A stretch of 64,000 nt of DNA from Rhizobium sp. (lineage in GTDB: Bacteria; Pseudomonadota; Alphaproteobacteria; Rhizobiales; Rhizobiaceae), in assembly GCA_028290545.1 (NCBI GenBank), contig JAQGJP010000020.1, positions 1-64,000 of the forward strand. Direction: 5' to 3'. The translations under genes and the position numbers were made by a program. This document shows positions 35,704 to 43,840 of this stretch, in pieces (position 1 is the first letter of the stretch; every line of letters starts with the position of its first letter). Below the pieces are notes generated by a model. That model was not told the origin of the DNA, searched no databases, and was given only the letters and a program-made list of their open reading frames with translations.

Positions 35704-35775
35704 TGGATTCACCATGGGTAATGAATTGAAATTTTGGATAGTCATATGGCGCGGCACGCCGCCGCGAGCAAGCCC

Positions 35776-35886
35776 TTAGCGAAGGTGGGCGGTCGCAAGG
35801 CCGGAGAGCTCGGCAAAAAACCGCGCCGGCAGACGCTTGCGGTCCTGCAGCACGAAAATATGGATTTTTGCATTGTTCTCGCTCAT
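35776..35886 (-). CDS. Short conserved-looking ORF upstream of leuC, unknown
   Basis: A 36-codon minus-strand frame reads MSENNAKIHIFVLQDRKRLP and continues ARFFAELSGLATAHLR, lying between the PIN toxin gene and leuC. Composition looks like protein rather than shadow sequence, but there is no strong ribosome site and no family is recognised. It could be a leader peptide or a gene remnant. The initiator overlaps a six-codon frame (ATGA overlap). Confidence 0.3.
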   Translation of the reverse strand: MSENNAKIHIFVLQDRKRLPARFFAELSGLATAHLR

Positions 35887-35942
35887 GGCGTCGCCATTAG
35901 CATTTTTTTGCAGGACGGGCAATGGAGGAGTTCGGCCGGCGG

Positions 35943-36365
35943 CTACGGCATGAGGCAATCGATTTCGAGGATGCCCGCGGCCTCGTGCATCTTCTTGTCG
36001 AGGGTGCAGAGCTTCATTCCGTTCGCTTCAACAATTGCCAGATGCAAAGCGTCAGGCGCCCGCAGATTGACATCCTCCCGGCGCACGATCTCGGCTGCCC
36101 GGCGAAAGCAGGCCGATGGTACGGGAAGAGTTTTGAAATAGCGCCTGAGATACGCCTCGAAAACCTGCTCAGCGCCGAGCCGCTGCTCAGCGGTCACCTG
36201 CTGAGTGCGCTTCTTGAATGCCATTGCCGAGTAGAACTCGGATACGTTCCAGTCGCTGACATGCAGTTCATCCGCATCCTGTTTGGAAAACCATGCCTGC
36301 AACGCCTCCGTTCGAGTCTCGCTGGATAAGAGGCAAACAAGAACCGAAGAATCAAAATAGAGCAT
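35943..36365 (-). CDS. PIN-domain toxin (VapC family)
   Basis: This 140-residue PIN-domain ribonuclease has the acidic residues of the active site: Asp in MLYFDSSVLV, Glu in WNVSEFYSAM, and Asp in RAPDALHLAI and CTLDKKM. The ATG at 36365 overlaps the antitoxin TGA by one base, the coupling usual for toxin-antitoxin pairs. It should cleave RNA when free of its antitoxin. Which RNA is cut cannot be told. Confidence 0.9.
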   Translation of the reverse strand: MLYFDSSVLVCLLSSETRTEALQAWFSKQDADELHVSDWNVSEFYSAMAFKKRTQQVTAEQRLGAEQVFEAYLRRYFKTLPVPSACFRRAAEIVRREDVNLRAPDALHLAIVEANGMKLCTLDKKMHEAAGILEIDCLMP

Positions 36366-36616
36366 CAATAGGATTCGTCACGCATGCGCCGTATCAAATC
36401 AGCGGCGGACTCCGTTGCCGGTGGCAATGAGCGCGTGAATTCCTGCAGTTCGGTGATATCAATCTTCCGATTCCGCTCAACGGCTGCAAGTGGCATCGCT
36501 TCCAGCTTGACGATCATCTTGCCGTCCTTCTCGATCAGTATCGTCTCGCCGGCCTCTGCGCGGCTGATGAGTTCTTCAAACTGATCCCTGGCTTCGTTGA
36601 TCTTGACGATGCTCAT
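36365..36616 (-). CDS. Phd/YefM-type antitoxin of the PIN toxin
   Basis: This 83-residue antitoxin has N-terminal MSIVKINEARDQFEELISRA and GETILIEKDGKMIVKLEAMP, typical of the prevent-host-death fold that binds its own operator. The C-terminus (PPATESAADLIRRMRDESY) should wrap the toxin. It is translated just before the PIN toxin with overlapping stop and start. Confidence 0.88.
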   Translation of the reverse strand: MSIVKINEARDQFEELISRAEAGETILIEKDGKMIVKLEAMPLAAVERNRKIDITELQEFTRSLPPATESAADLIRRMRDESY

Positions 36617-36666
36617 GTCTGGCTACCTTTCACATCGCAAGAAGGTAGCACACACACGTCCTGCCC

Positions 36667-36909
36667 TCAATGGACGGGCGCCGCTTCCTTGACCACCGGC
36701 CGGTTGACTTGCCTGGATGCTTCGATCACCAGCGGCAACAGGCCCTCGCCACCACTGTCGACGATCGAGAAGAACTCGCGGCGCATGCGCGCCTCCCAGA
36801 ATTTATTGATGTGATTGGCAACACCCTTGACCCGATCGCCCTCCGGCTGGGAATTGAAGAACGTGGCAATCTGGTTTGCCATGCGGACGATCTTGCTTTC
36901 AGGCTGCAT
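36667..36909 (-). CDS. fdsD: NAD-dependent formate dehydrogenase delta subunit
   Basis: This 80-residue small subunit carries the FdsD pattern KIVRMANQIATFFNSQPEGDRVKGVANHINKFWEARMRREF. FdsD is needed for full activity of soluble Mo-dependent formate dehydrogenases in Cupriavidus and Rhodobacter. The start at 36909 overlaps the end of fdhD by 11 bases and has GGAGCAAAGG as ribosome site; a longer frame to 36987 reads into fdhD. It is the last gene of the fds run. Confidence 0.88.
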   Translation of the reverse strand: MQPESKIVRMANQIATFFNSQPEGDRVKGVANHINKFWEARMRREFFSIVDSGGEGLLPLVIEASRQVNRPVVKEAAPVH

Positions 36910-37738
36910 CGGCCTTTGCTCCCATATTGTCTTTTGTCTTGATCCGGTCTTCGCCGGTGAAAATCTCGTAATCGTCGCCGCGCGCAAGCGCCACCAGCGT
37001 CATGCCGGCGCGCGCTGCCATGTCGATGGCGAGCGCGGTGGGTGCCGAAATGCCGACAAGAACTGCGCTGCCGAGCTTGGCAGTCTTCTGGATCAGCTCG
37101 ACCGAGAGCCGCGAGGTCATGATCACGGCGCCCTCGGCACCATCGATCCCGTTGCGGGCCAGATGGCCGATCAGCTTGTCGAGCGCATTGTGGCGGCCGA
37201 CATCCTCGCGGACGGCGATCATGCCCTTGCCGGGCATGTAGAAGCCAGCGGCATGCACGGCGCGGGTCTCGGCATTCAGCGGCTGCTGATCCGACAGCGA
37301 CCGCATCGCCTCGGATATATCGTCTGCATGCAGATTCAGGCGGACGCCGGAGACATCCGCGGCCGGCTTCAGCGCTTCCTCGATCGATTCGACGCCGCAG
37401 AGGCCGCAGCCGACCGGACCGGCCTTGGCGCGGCGACGGGCGCGGAGCGTGCGATCGACATCGTCCTTCAGGCTGATCTGCAGATCGATGCCGCCCGACG
37501 CGGCCTCGACCCCGATCGCTTCCACTTCATCGATCGAGCCGATAATGCCTTCGGAGAGCGAAAAGCCGATGGCGAAATCCTCGAGATCGGCAGGCGTCGC
37601 CATCATCACCGCCTCAGTCGAGCCGCCATAGGACAGCGCGATTGCCGCCTCCTCGGCGACGGTGCGAGTGCAACGTGAGAGGACATTGTTTCTAAATGCA
37701 ATCTCGGAGACTTTGCGACTTGTCGGTTGAATAGGCAT
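36899..37738 (-). CDS. fdhD: Formate dehydrogenase accessory sulfurtransferase
   Basis: This 279-residue protein transfers sulfur from IscS to the molybdenum cofactor of formate dehydrogenase (FdhD/FdsC). The essential CxxC pair is in GPVGCGLCGVESIEE near residue 120, and the family motifs GFSLSEGII, HAAGFYMPGKGM and DVGRHNALDKLIG are present. The ATG at 37738 is used; a GTG lies 6 bases upstream. It is separated from fdsA by a 51-bp perfect inverted-repeat element and coupled to fdsD downstream. Confidence 0.95.
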   Translation of the reverse strand: MPIQPTSRKVSEIAFRNNVLSRCTRTVAEEAAIALSYGGSTEAVMMATPADLEDFAIGFSLSEGIIGSIDEVEAIGVEAASGGIDLQISLKDDVDRTLRARRRAKAGPVGCGLCGVESIEEALKPAADVSGVRLNLHADDISEAMRSLSDQQPLNAETRAVHAAGFYMPGKGMIAVREDVGRHNALDKLIGHLARNGIDGAEGAVIMTSRLSVELIQKTAKLGSAVLVGISAPTALAIDMAARAGMTLVALARGDDYEIFTGEDRIKTKDNMGAKADAA

Positions 37739-37740
37739 GC

Positions 37741-37915
37741 TCACCCCCCTCTGTCGCTTCGCGACATCTCCCCCTCAAGGGGGGAGAGTAGAAGGAACAT
37801 CCTTACTGCACCCGTAACCGCGCTCGCAAGCGCCCCTCGTTCGGGACGAGGGTGCCGCATGTTGCTACTCTCCCCCCTTGAGGGGGAGATGTCGCGAAGC
37901 GACAGAGGGGGGTGA
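37741..37915. repeat. 175-bp element with perfect 51-bp inverted repeats
   Basis: Bases 37741-37791 and 37865-37915 are exact reverse complements (starting TCACCCCCCTCTGTCGCTTC), enclosing 73 bases. Each arm also contains a self-complementary CTCCCCC/GGGGGGAG patch and the palindrome CGCTTCGCG. The type is common as an intergenic palindromic repeat in Rhizobiales; the element ends three bases before the fdhD start codon. Confidence 0.85.
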
Positions 37916-37939
37916 CTTTTCAGTGCCCCGCTCAACCGA

Positions 37940-40819
37940 TCACTCCGCCGCTTCCAGCTTGCCGACGATGCGGCGCGAGAGCCGCGCCTGCTCGTTGTAA
38001 TCCTCCTGCCAATCGGAAGGACCGTTGGAGGGCGAGATCTGCACCGCCGTCACCTTGTATTCCGGGCAGTTGGTGGCCCAGTCGGAATAGTCGGTGGTGA
38101 TGACGTTGGCCTGCGTGTCGGGATGATGGAAGGTCGTGTAAACCACGCCGGTCGCGACCTTCTCGGTGATCGTCGCGCGTAGCGACGTTTCCCCGGCGCG
38201 CGATTGCAGCCGGATCCAGTCGCCGTCGCGAATGCCGCGCTGTTCGGCGTCATGCGGATGGATTTCCAGGAGATCCTCGGCGTGCCAGACGACGTTCCCC
38301 GTGCGGCGGGTCTGCGCCCCGACATTGTACTGGCTGAGAACGCGACCGGTTGTCAGCAGCAGCGGGAAGCGCGGGCCGGTCCGTTCATCGGTCGCCACAT
38401 ATTCGGTGCGGATGAACTTGCCCTTGCCACGCACGAAGCCGTTGACATGCATGATCGGCGAACCCTCGGGCGCCTTCTCGTTGCAAGGCCACTGAACCGA
38501 GCCCATCTTTTCGAGATAGTCGTAGGAAACCATTGCAAATGCAGGCGTCGTCGCGGCGATCTCGTCCATGATTTCGGACGGGTGTGTGTAGTTCCAGGCA
38601 AGGCCCATGGCCTTCGCCAGTTCCTGCGTCACTTCCCAGTCGCCATAGCCATTCTTCGGGCTCATCACCTTGCGGACGCGGTTGATGCGGCGCTCTGCAT
38701 TGGTGAACGTGCCGTCCTTTTCGAGGAAGGTCGAACCCGGCAGGAAGACATGCGCGTAATTAGCGGTCTCGTTGAGGAACAGGTCCTGCACGACGACGCA
38801 TTCCATCGCGGCGAGACCTGCGGACACATGCTTGGTGTCCGGATCGGACTGAAGAATATCCTCGCCCTGGATGTAGATGCCCTTGAACGAACCATCGACG
38901 GCGGCATCCAGCATGTTGGGGATACGCAGTCCCTGTTCGCTCGAAAGTTCGACACCCCAGAGCTTTTCGAAGATGGCGCGGGTCGCATCGTCCGACACAT
39001 GCCGGTAACCGGGGAATTCATGTGGGAACGAACCCATGTCACAGGAGCCCTGGACATTGTTCTGGCCACGAAGCGGGTTCACGCCGACACCCGGCCGACC
39101 GATATTGCCGGTGGCCATGGCAAGGTTGGCGATTGCCATGACGGTTGTCGAACCCTGGCTGTGCTCGGTGACGCCAAGGCCATAATAGATCGCGCCGTTG
39201 CCGCCACGGGCAAACAGGCGCGCAGCACCCCGGATCAGTTCCGCATCGACGCCGCAATAGGTCTGGATCGCTTCCGGGCTATGCTTATCCTCGGCGACGA
39301 ATTCGGCCCAATCCTGGAATTCCGACCAGTCGCAGCGTTCGCGAATGAAGGCTTCGTCATAAAGACCCTCGGTGACGATGACATGGGCGAGTGCCGTGAC
39401 GACGGCGACATTGGTGCCCGGCAGCAGCGGCAGATGATAATCGGCCTTCACATGCGCGGTCGAGACGAGTTCGGTCTTGCGCGGATCAATGACGATCAGC
39501 TTGGCGCCCTGGCGGAGCCGCTTCTTGAGACGCGATCCGAACACCGGGTGGCCCTCGGTCGGGTTGGCGCCGATGACGATGACGACATCAGTATGCTCGA
39601 CGGAATCGAAATCCTGCGTGCCGGCAGATGTGCCGAAGGCCTGTCCGAGGCCGTAGCCGGTCGGCGAATGGCAGACGCGGGCGCAAGTATCGACATTGTT
39701 GTTGCGGAATCCGGCGCGGATCAGCTTCTGCACCAGGTAGGTTTCTTCATTGGTGCAACGCGATGAGGTGATACCGCCGATCGAGTCGCGGCCGTATTGA
39801 TACTGGATGCGGCGGAATTCGTTGGCCGTGTAGGCCAGCGCCTCTTCCCATGACACTTCGCGCCATGGATCAGAGATCTTTTCGCGGATCATCGGGTTGA
39901 GGATGCGGTCCTTGTGGGTTGCGTAACCCCAGGCAAAACGGCCCTTGACGCAGGAATGGCCGCGATTGGCCTTGCCATCCTTCCACGGCACCATGCGCAC
40001 GAGTTCCTCGCCGCGCATTTCGGCCTTGAACGAGCAGCCGACGCCGCAATAGGCGCAGGTGGTGACTTCGGAATGTTCCGGCTGGCCGATCTCGATCACC
40101 GACTTCTCGGTCAGCGTCGCGGTCGGGCAGGCCTGTACGCAGGCGCCGCAGGAAACGCACTCGGAACCCAGAAAGCTCTCATGCATGCCCGGCGAGACGC
40201 GGCTGCCGAAGCCCCGGCCCTCGATCGTCAGCGCAAATGTGCCCTGCACTTCCTCGCAGGCGCGGACGCAGCGCGAGCAAACGATGCACTTTGAAGGGTC
40301 ATAGGTGAAATAGGGGTTGGATTCATCCTTGGCCATCCACATCGGGTTGGATTCGCCATTGGCGCGGGCCTTGACGTGGTTGTCGCCCTCATAGCCGTAG
40401 CGCACGTCGCGCAGGCCGACAGCGCCGGCCATGTCCTGCAACTCGCAATCGCCGTTGGCGGCACAGGTTAGGCAGTCGAGCGGATGATCGGAGATGTAGA
40501 GCTCCATCACGCCCCGGCGGATGTCCTTGAGGCGCGAGGTCTGGGTATGGACCTTGATGCCCGCCGCGACCGGCGTCGTGCAGGACGCGGGCGTGCCGTT
40601 GCGGCCCTCGATCTCGACAAGACAGAGGCGGCAGGAACCGAATGCATCGACCATGTCGGTGGCGCAGAGTTTGGGCACATCGATGCCGGCCTCACGCGAG
40701 GCACGCATGATCGACGTGCCTTCCGGCACGGTGATCTCGCGATCATCGATCATCAGGGTAACCATTTTCTCCGATTTGGAAGCGGGTGTGCCGTAGTCGA
40801 TTTCGTGAACGAGACCCAT
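37940..40819 (-). CDS. fdsA: NAD-dependent formate dehydrogenase alpha subunit
   Basis: This 959-residue molybdenum subunit oxidises formate to CO2. The N-terminal [2Fe-2S] domain has GSCRLC and ASCTTPV and is followed by CLTCAANGDCELQ, then two ferredoxin motifs (CIVCSRCVRAC, CVSCGACVQAC) and the CAYCGVGC [4Fe-4S] motif before the bis-MGD domain. The Mo ligand is Cys (in RVCHSPTGYGLGQ), not selenocysteine. The subunit order gamma-beta-alpha-FdhD-delta matches fdsGBACD operons. Confidence 0.97.
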   Translation of the reverse strand: MGLVHEIDYGTPASKSEKMVTLMIDDREITVPEGTSIMRASREAGIDVPKLCATDMVDAFGSCRLCLVEIEGRNGTPASCTTPVAAGIKVHTQTSRLKDIRRGVMELYISDHPLDCLTCAANGDCELQDMAGAVGLRDVRYGYEGDNHVKARANGESNPMWMAKDESNPYFTYDPSKCIVCSRCVRACEEVQGTFALTIEGRGFGSRVSPGMHESFLGSECVSCGACVQACPTATLTEKSVIEIGQPEHSEVTTCAYCGVGCSFKAEMRGEELVRMVPWKDGKANRGHSCVKGRFAWGYATHKDRILNPMIREKISDPWREVSWEEALAYTANEFRRIQYQYGRDSIGGITSSRCTNEETYLVQKLIRAGFRNNNVDTCARVCHSPTGYGLGQAFGTSAGTQDFDSVEHTDVVIVIGANPTEGHPVFGSRLKKRLRQGAKLIVIDPRKTELVSTAHVKADYHLPLLPGTNVAVVTALAHVIVTEGLYDEAFIRERCDWSEFQDWAEFVAEDKHSPEAIQTYCGVDAELIRGAARLFARGGNGAIYYGLGVTEHSQGSTTVMAIANLAMATGNIGRPGVGVNPLRGQNNVQGSCDMGSFPHEFPGYRHVSDDATRAIFEKLWGVELSSEQGLRIPNMLDAAVDGSFKGIYIQGEDILQSDPDTKHVSAGLAAMECVVVQDLFLNETANYAHVFLPGSTFLEKDGTFTNAERRINRVRKVMSPKNGYGDWEVTQELAKAMGLAWNYTHPSEIMDEIAATTPAFAMVSYDYLEKMGSVQWPCNEKAPEGSPIMHVNGFVRGKGKFIRTEYVATDERTGPRFPLLLTTGRVLSQYNVGAQTRRTGNVVWHAEDLLEIHPHDAEQRGIRDGDWIRLQSRAGETSLRATITEKVATGVVYTTFHHPDTQANVITTDYSDWATNCPEYKVTAVQISPSNGPSDWQEDYNEQARLSRRIVGKLEAAE

Positions 40820-40824
40820 GAAAG

Positions 40825-42381
40825 TTACTCCGCTGCCTGAAGGGTGGCTGCCGGACGGAAGTCATCCGGAAAATGGGTGATCGCGCTCATGACGGGGTAT
40901 GGCGTGAAGCCGCCCAGAGCGCAGAGCGAGCCGAATTTCATCGTGTTGCAAAGATCGGTGGCGAGCGCGAGATTCTTCTCGGGCTCGATGCCGGAGGCGA
41001 TCTTGTCCATGGTCTCGACGCCGCGCGTCGAGCCGATGCGGCAGGGCGTGCATTTGCCACAGGATTCGACCGCGCAGAATTCGAAGGCGAAGCGCGCCTG
41101 GGCCAGCATGTCGGCGGTGTCGTCGAACACGGTGATGCCGGCATGGCCGATCAGGCCATCGCGGGCGGCGAAGGCTTCGTAATCGAACGGAGTGTCGAAC
41201 AGCGACACCGGGAAATAGGCGCCGAGCGGACCGCCGACCTGCGCGGCCTTCACCGGGCGGCCGGTGAATGTACCGCCGCCGATATCGTTGATGATTTCGC
41301 CGAGCGTCAGGCCAAATGCGACTTCATAGAGACCGGCATATCTGACATTGCCGGCAATCTGGATCGGGATCGTGCCGCGCGAACGGCCCATGCCGAAATT
41401 CTTGTAGAATTCCGCGCCGCGCTCCATGATGACGGGCACGGATGCCAGCGAGATCACATTGTTGACCACGGTCGGCTTGCCCAGGAAACCCTGAAGGGCG
41501 GGCAGCGGCGGCTTGGCGCGGACGATGCCGCGCTTGCCTTCGAGCGAATTGAGCAGGGCGGTTTCCTCGCCGCAGACATAGGCGCCGGCCCCTGCGCGGA
41601 TTTCCATGTCGAAAGCGCGTCCCGAACCAAGCACGGACGTTCCAAGGACGCCTGCAGTCCGGGCGATCTCGACCGCTTCGTTCATGATCAGGATGGCATT
41701 CGGATATTCCGAGCGCAGATAGACATAACCCTTGGTGGCGCCGGTGGCGATGCCCGCGATCGCCATGCCTTCGATCAGCACGAAGGGGTCGCCTTCCATG
41801 ATCATCCGGTCGGCGAATGTGGCGCTGTCGCCCTCGTCGGCGTTGCAGACGATGTATTTCTGCGGGCCGGGGGCGTCATGCACCGTCTTCCACTTGATGC
41901 CCGTCGGGAAGCCCGCGCCGCCACGGCCACGCAGGCCCGAATCGGTGACATGCTTGACGACATCGGCACCGCTCATTCCAAGCGCGCGTTCGAGGCCGAC
42001 GAGACCGCCATGCGCCTTGTAATCCTCAAGCGACAGCGGATCGGTGATACCGCAGCGGGCAAATGTCAATCGTGTCTGGTTCTTGAGCCAGGCAATCTCT
42101 TCGGTCAGGCCATGGCCGAGCGGATGATCCCTGCCTTCCAGCAGGCCAGCGTCGAGCAGCCCGGCAACGTCCCCGGCCTTCACCGGACCATAGGCGATGC
42201 GGCCTTGCGGCGTCTCGACCTCGACCAGCGTCTCCAGCCAATGGAGACCGCGCGAGCCGTTGCGAATGACTTTGGCATTGAGCTTGCGGGCTACAATTTC
42301 GGCCTCGAAAGCCCGGGCAACCTTGTCGGCGCCAACGGCAAGAGCAGCGGAATCGCGCGGAACGAAAATCCTGGTGGTCAT
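40825..42381 (-). CDS. fdsB: NAD-dependent formate dehydrogenase beta subunit
   Basis: This 518-residue NuoF-like flavoprotein carries electrons from the alpha subunit to NAD+. The FMN/NADH motifs are LRGRGGAGFPTGIKWK and GAGAYVCGEETALLNSLEG, and the [4Fe-4S] motif is ESCGKCTPCRIGSTRG. An N-terminal thioredoxin-like part precedes these. The start at 42381 (MTTRIFVPRD) overlaps the end of fdsG as ATGA; the frame is open 105 bases further but inside fdsG. Confidence 0.96.
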   Translation of the reverse strand: MTTRIFVPRDSAALAVGADKVARAFEAEIVARKLNAKVIRNGSRGLHWLETLVEVETPQGRIAYGPVKAGDVAGLLDAGLLEGRDHPLGHGLTEEIAWLKNQTRLTFARCGITDPLSLEDYKAHGGLVGLERALGMSGADVVKHVTDSGLRGRGGAGFPTGIKWKTVHDAPGPQKYIVCNADEGDSATFADRMIMEGDPFVLIEGMAIAGIATGATKGYVYLRSEYPNAILIMNEAVEIARTAGVLGTSVLGSGRAFDMEIRAGAGAYVCGEETALLNSLEGKRGIVRAKPPLPALQGFLGKPTVVNNVISLASVPVIMERGAEFYKNFGMGRSRGTIPIQIAGNVRYAGLYEVAFGLTLGEIINDIGGGTFTGRPVKAAQVGGPLGAYFPVSLFDTPFDYEAFAARDGLIGHAGITVFDDTADMLAQARFAFEFCAVESCGKCTPCRIGSTRGVETMDKIASGIEPEKNLALATDLCNTMKFGSLCALGGFTPYPVMSAITHFPDDFRPAATLQAAE

Positions 42382-42854
42382 GAGCGTACTCCCTTGAGGA
42401 GGGCGCTCAACTCTTCCCGATCCAGGCGGCCGTGCAGCTCTCCGTCGATTTGCGCGGCGGGAGCGATGGAACAGAGCCCCAGACAATAGACCGGCTCCAG
42501 CGTCACGCGTCCGTCCGGCGTTGTGCCGTGCCAGTCGAGATCGAGCACCTTGCAGGCATGATCGGCGATCTCCCGTCCGCCCATCGACTGGCAGGCTTCG
42601 GCGCGACAGATGCGCACGACATGCTGGCCGGCCGGATGGTTGCGGAACTCGTGATAGAAGGTCACCACGCCGTGGACCTCGGCGCGCGACAGGTTCAGCT
42701 CGCGGGCGATCAGCGGCAGCGATGCCTCGGGCACATAGCCATATTCCTCCTGCAGGGCATGCAGGATCGGCAGCAGCGGACCTTCGAGAGCCTTCAGATT
42801 GGCAACGATTGCGAGCGTCGTCTCCGACACGTCGTCTTTCACATGGATGTTCAT
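42378..42854 (-). CDS. fdsG: NAD-dependent formate dehydrogenase gamma subunit
   Basis: This 158-residue NuoE-like protein binds one [2Fe-2S] cluster through CRAEACQSMGG and CLGLCSIAPAAQ. The start at 42854 has GGGTGGAG upstream; a GTG at 42866 is also in frame. It is the first gene of the fds run, with a 300-base upstream region containing a LysR-type operator palindrome at 43040-43062. Confidence 0.94.
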   Translation of the reverse strand: MNIHVKDDVSETTLAIVANLKALEGPLLPILHALQEEYGYVPEASLPLIARELNLSRAEVHGVVTFYHEFRNHPAGQHVVRICRAEACQSMGGREIADHACKVLDLDWHGTTPDGRVTLEPVYCLGLCSIAPAAQIDGELHGRLDREELSALLKGVRS

Positions 42855-43039
42855 CCGGGTCTCCACCCTAGGCGTTCGGCATAACCTCCGCGCGGGACTG
42901 GCATGGTCTTTACCACACTCCGCATTATGCCAGAAATATCAGGAAGTTTGATGGCGAAACCGGAACCCTGTCGATTTCACGCATAATTTATCCAACGATG
43001 GCCCTTGGACACGAAAAGGTCAATAACGCGGTTTCGTTG

Positions 43040-43062
43040 ATCGATAGAAAATTTCTATCGAT
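43040..43062. promoter_or_regulatory. LysR-type operator palindrome upstream of fdsG
   Basis: ATCGATAGAAA (43040-43050) and TTTCTATCGAT (43052-43062) are perfect complements around a single central A. Inside lies ATAG-N7-CTAT, an exact T-N11-A LysR box. A LysR regulator gene lies 0.8 kb upstream of it, and the fdsG start is about 190 bases downstream. Confidence 0.6.
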
Positions 43063-43154
43063 TGAGGGCGCTTCGTCGCCAATAACTCGAACATTGCGAA
43101 TAATACGAATTGTGTTAGTGTTATGATACATTCGAAACTTTCGAGGAATTCGCT

Positions 43155-43424
43155 ATGAAGGTCTCATCGGCAGAGTTTATCAAGAACTACGGCAGCCTGT
43201 CCGACACGGCGCTTAATGAGCCGGTCACGATCACCCGCAATGGGCGCGAGCGATTGGTGCTGATCTCGGTGGATGAATATGCACGTTTGAGAAGTAACTA
43301 TCGACGGGCGCTTCTTGCGGAAGATATGTCTCAGGAAGACCTCGATCTGATTGCAAACGCTCGAGTGCCCGACGAGCACGCCCATCTGGACGAACTGCTG
43401 AAAGATTGGAGTCCCGATCGATGA
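43155..43424 (+). CDS. Phd/YefM-type antitoxin
   Basis: This 89-residue protein begins MKVSSAEFIKNYGSLSDTAL and continues EPVTITRNGRERLVLISVDEYARL, the prevent-host-death antitoxin fold. The charged C-terminus (SQEDLDLIANARVPDEHAHL) probably binds its toxin. It reads on the plus strand, opposite to both neighbouring fds and lysR genes, and overlaps the toxin start as ATGA. Confidence 0.88.
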   Translation: MKVSSAEFIKNYGSLSDTALNEPVTITRNGRERLVLISVDEYARLRSNYRRALLAEDMSQEDLDLIANARVPDEHAHLDELLKDWSPDR

Positions 43425-43840
43425 TCTTGCCGCAGCCTCAAATCGGCATGGTGATAAGATACTCCTATCTGTGGGCGAGTGAGGCGAATGCCGGTCGGGA
43501 CGAAGGTAGCAAGGACCGGCCTTGCGCCATCATCCTGATGGTGCGCGATATCGGAGGGCAAATGCGGATTCAGGTTTTGCCAGTGACCCATTCTCCTCCG
43601 CCGAAGGAGGCGGACGCAGTGGAAATTCCGGCACCCGTCAAGAAGCACTTGGATCTGGATCACCAGCGCTCTTGGGTGGTGATCAGCGAATACAACGAAT
43701 TTATCTGGCCGGGATATGATCTGAGGCCCACGGGCAAGGCAGACGATCCGGTCTATGGGTTTCTGCCGCAAAAATTCTTCCAGCATCTGACCGCGCGGTT
43801 TCTTGAAAGACAAAAGCGCATAGGCACCAGGCGCACCTAG
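43421..43840 (+). CDS. Putative MazF/PemK-like toxin
   Basis: This 139-residue protein starts in the antitoxin stop (ATGA at 43421) and contains QIGMVIRYSYLW, EGSKDRPCAIILMVRD and VLPVTHSPP, the pattern of PemK/MazF-like growth inhibitors (G-x-I near the N-terminus, then K-x-RPC-x-I). The C-terminal segment YGFLPQKFFQHLTARFLER is less familiar. Ribonuclease activity is inferred. The stop overlaps the convergent LysR gene by 4 bases. Confidence 0.75.
   Translation: MILPQPQIGMVIRYSYLWASEANAGRDEGSKDRPCAIILMVRDIGGQMRIQVLPVTHSPPPKEADAVEIPAPVKKHLDLDHQRSWVVISEYNEFIWPGYDLRPTGKADDPVYGFLPQKFFQHLTARFLERQKRIGTRRT

Noticed and set aside
37727..37935. 62- and 64-codon frames inside the 51-bp inverted repeat
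   Set aside because: They are mirror translations of the repeat arms on each strand (PLSLRDISPSRGES) and not genes.
39680..39700. Selenocysteine in formate dehydrogenase
   Set aside because: The molybdenum ligand position reads Cys (RVCHSPTGYG), with no in-frame TGA.
40873..42489. 538-codon plus-strand frame over fdsB
   Set aside because: Antisense to a confidently identified iron-sulfur flavoprotein; no recognisable domain.
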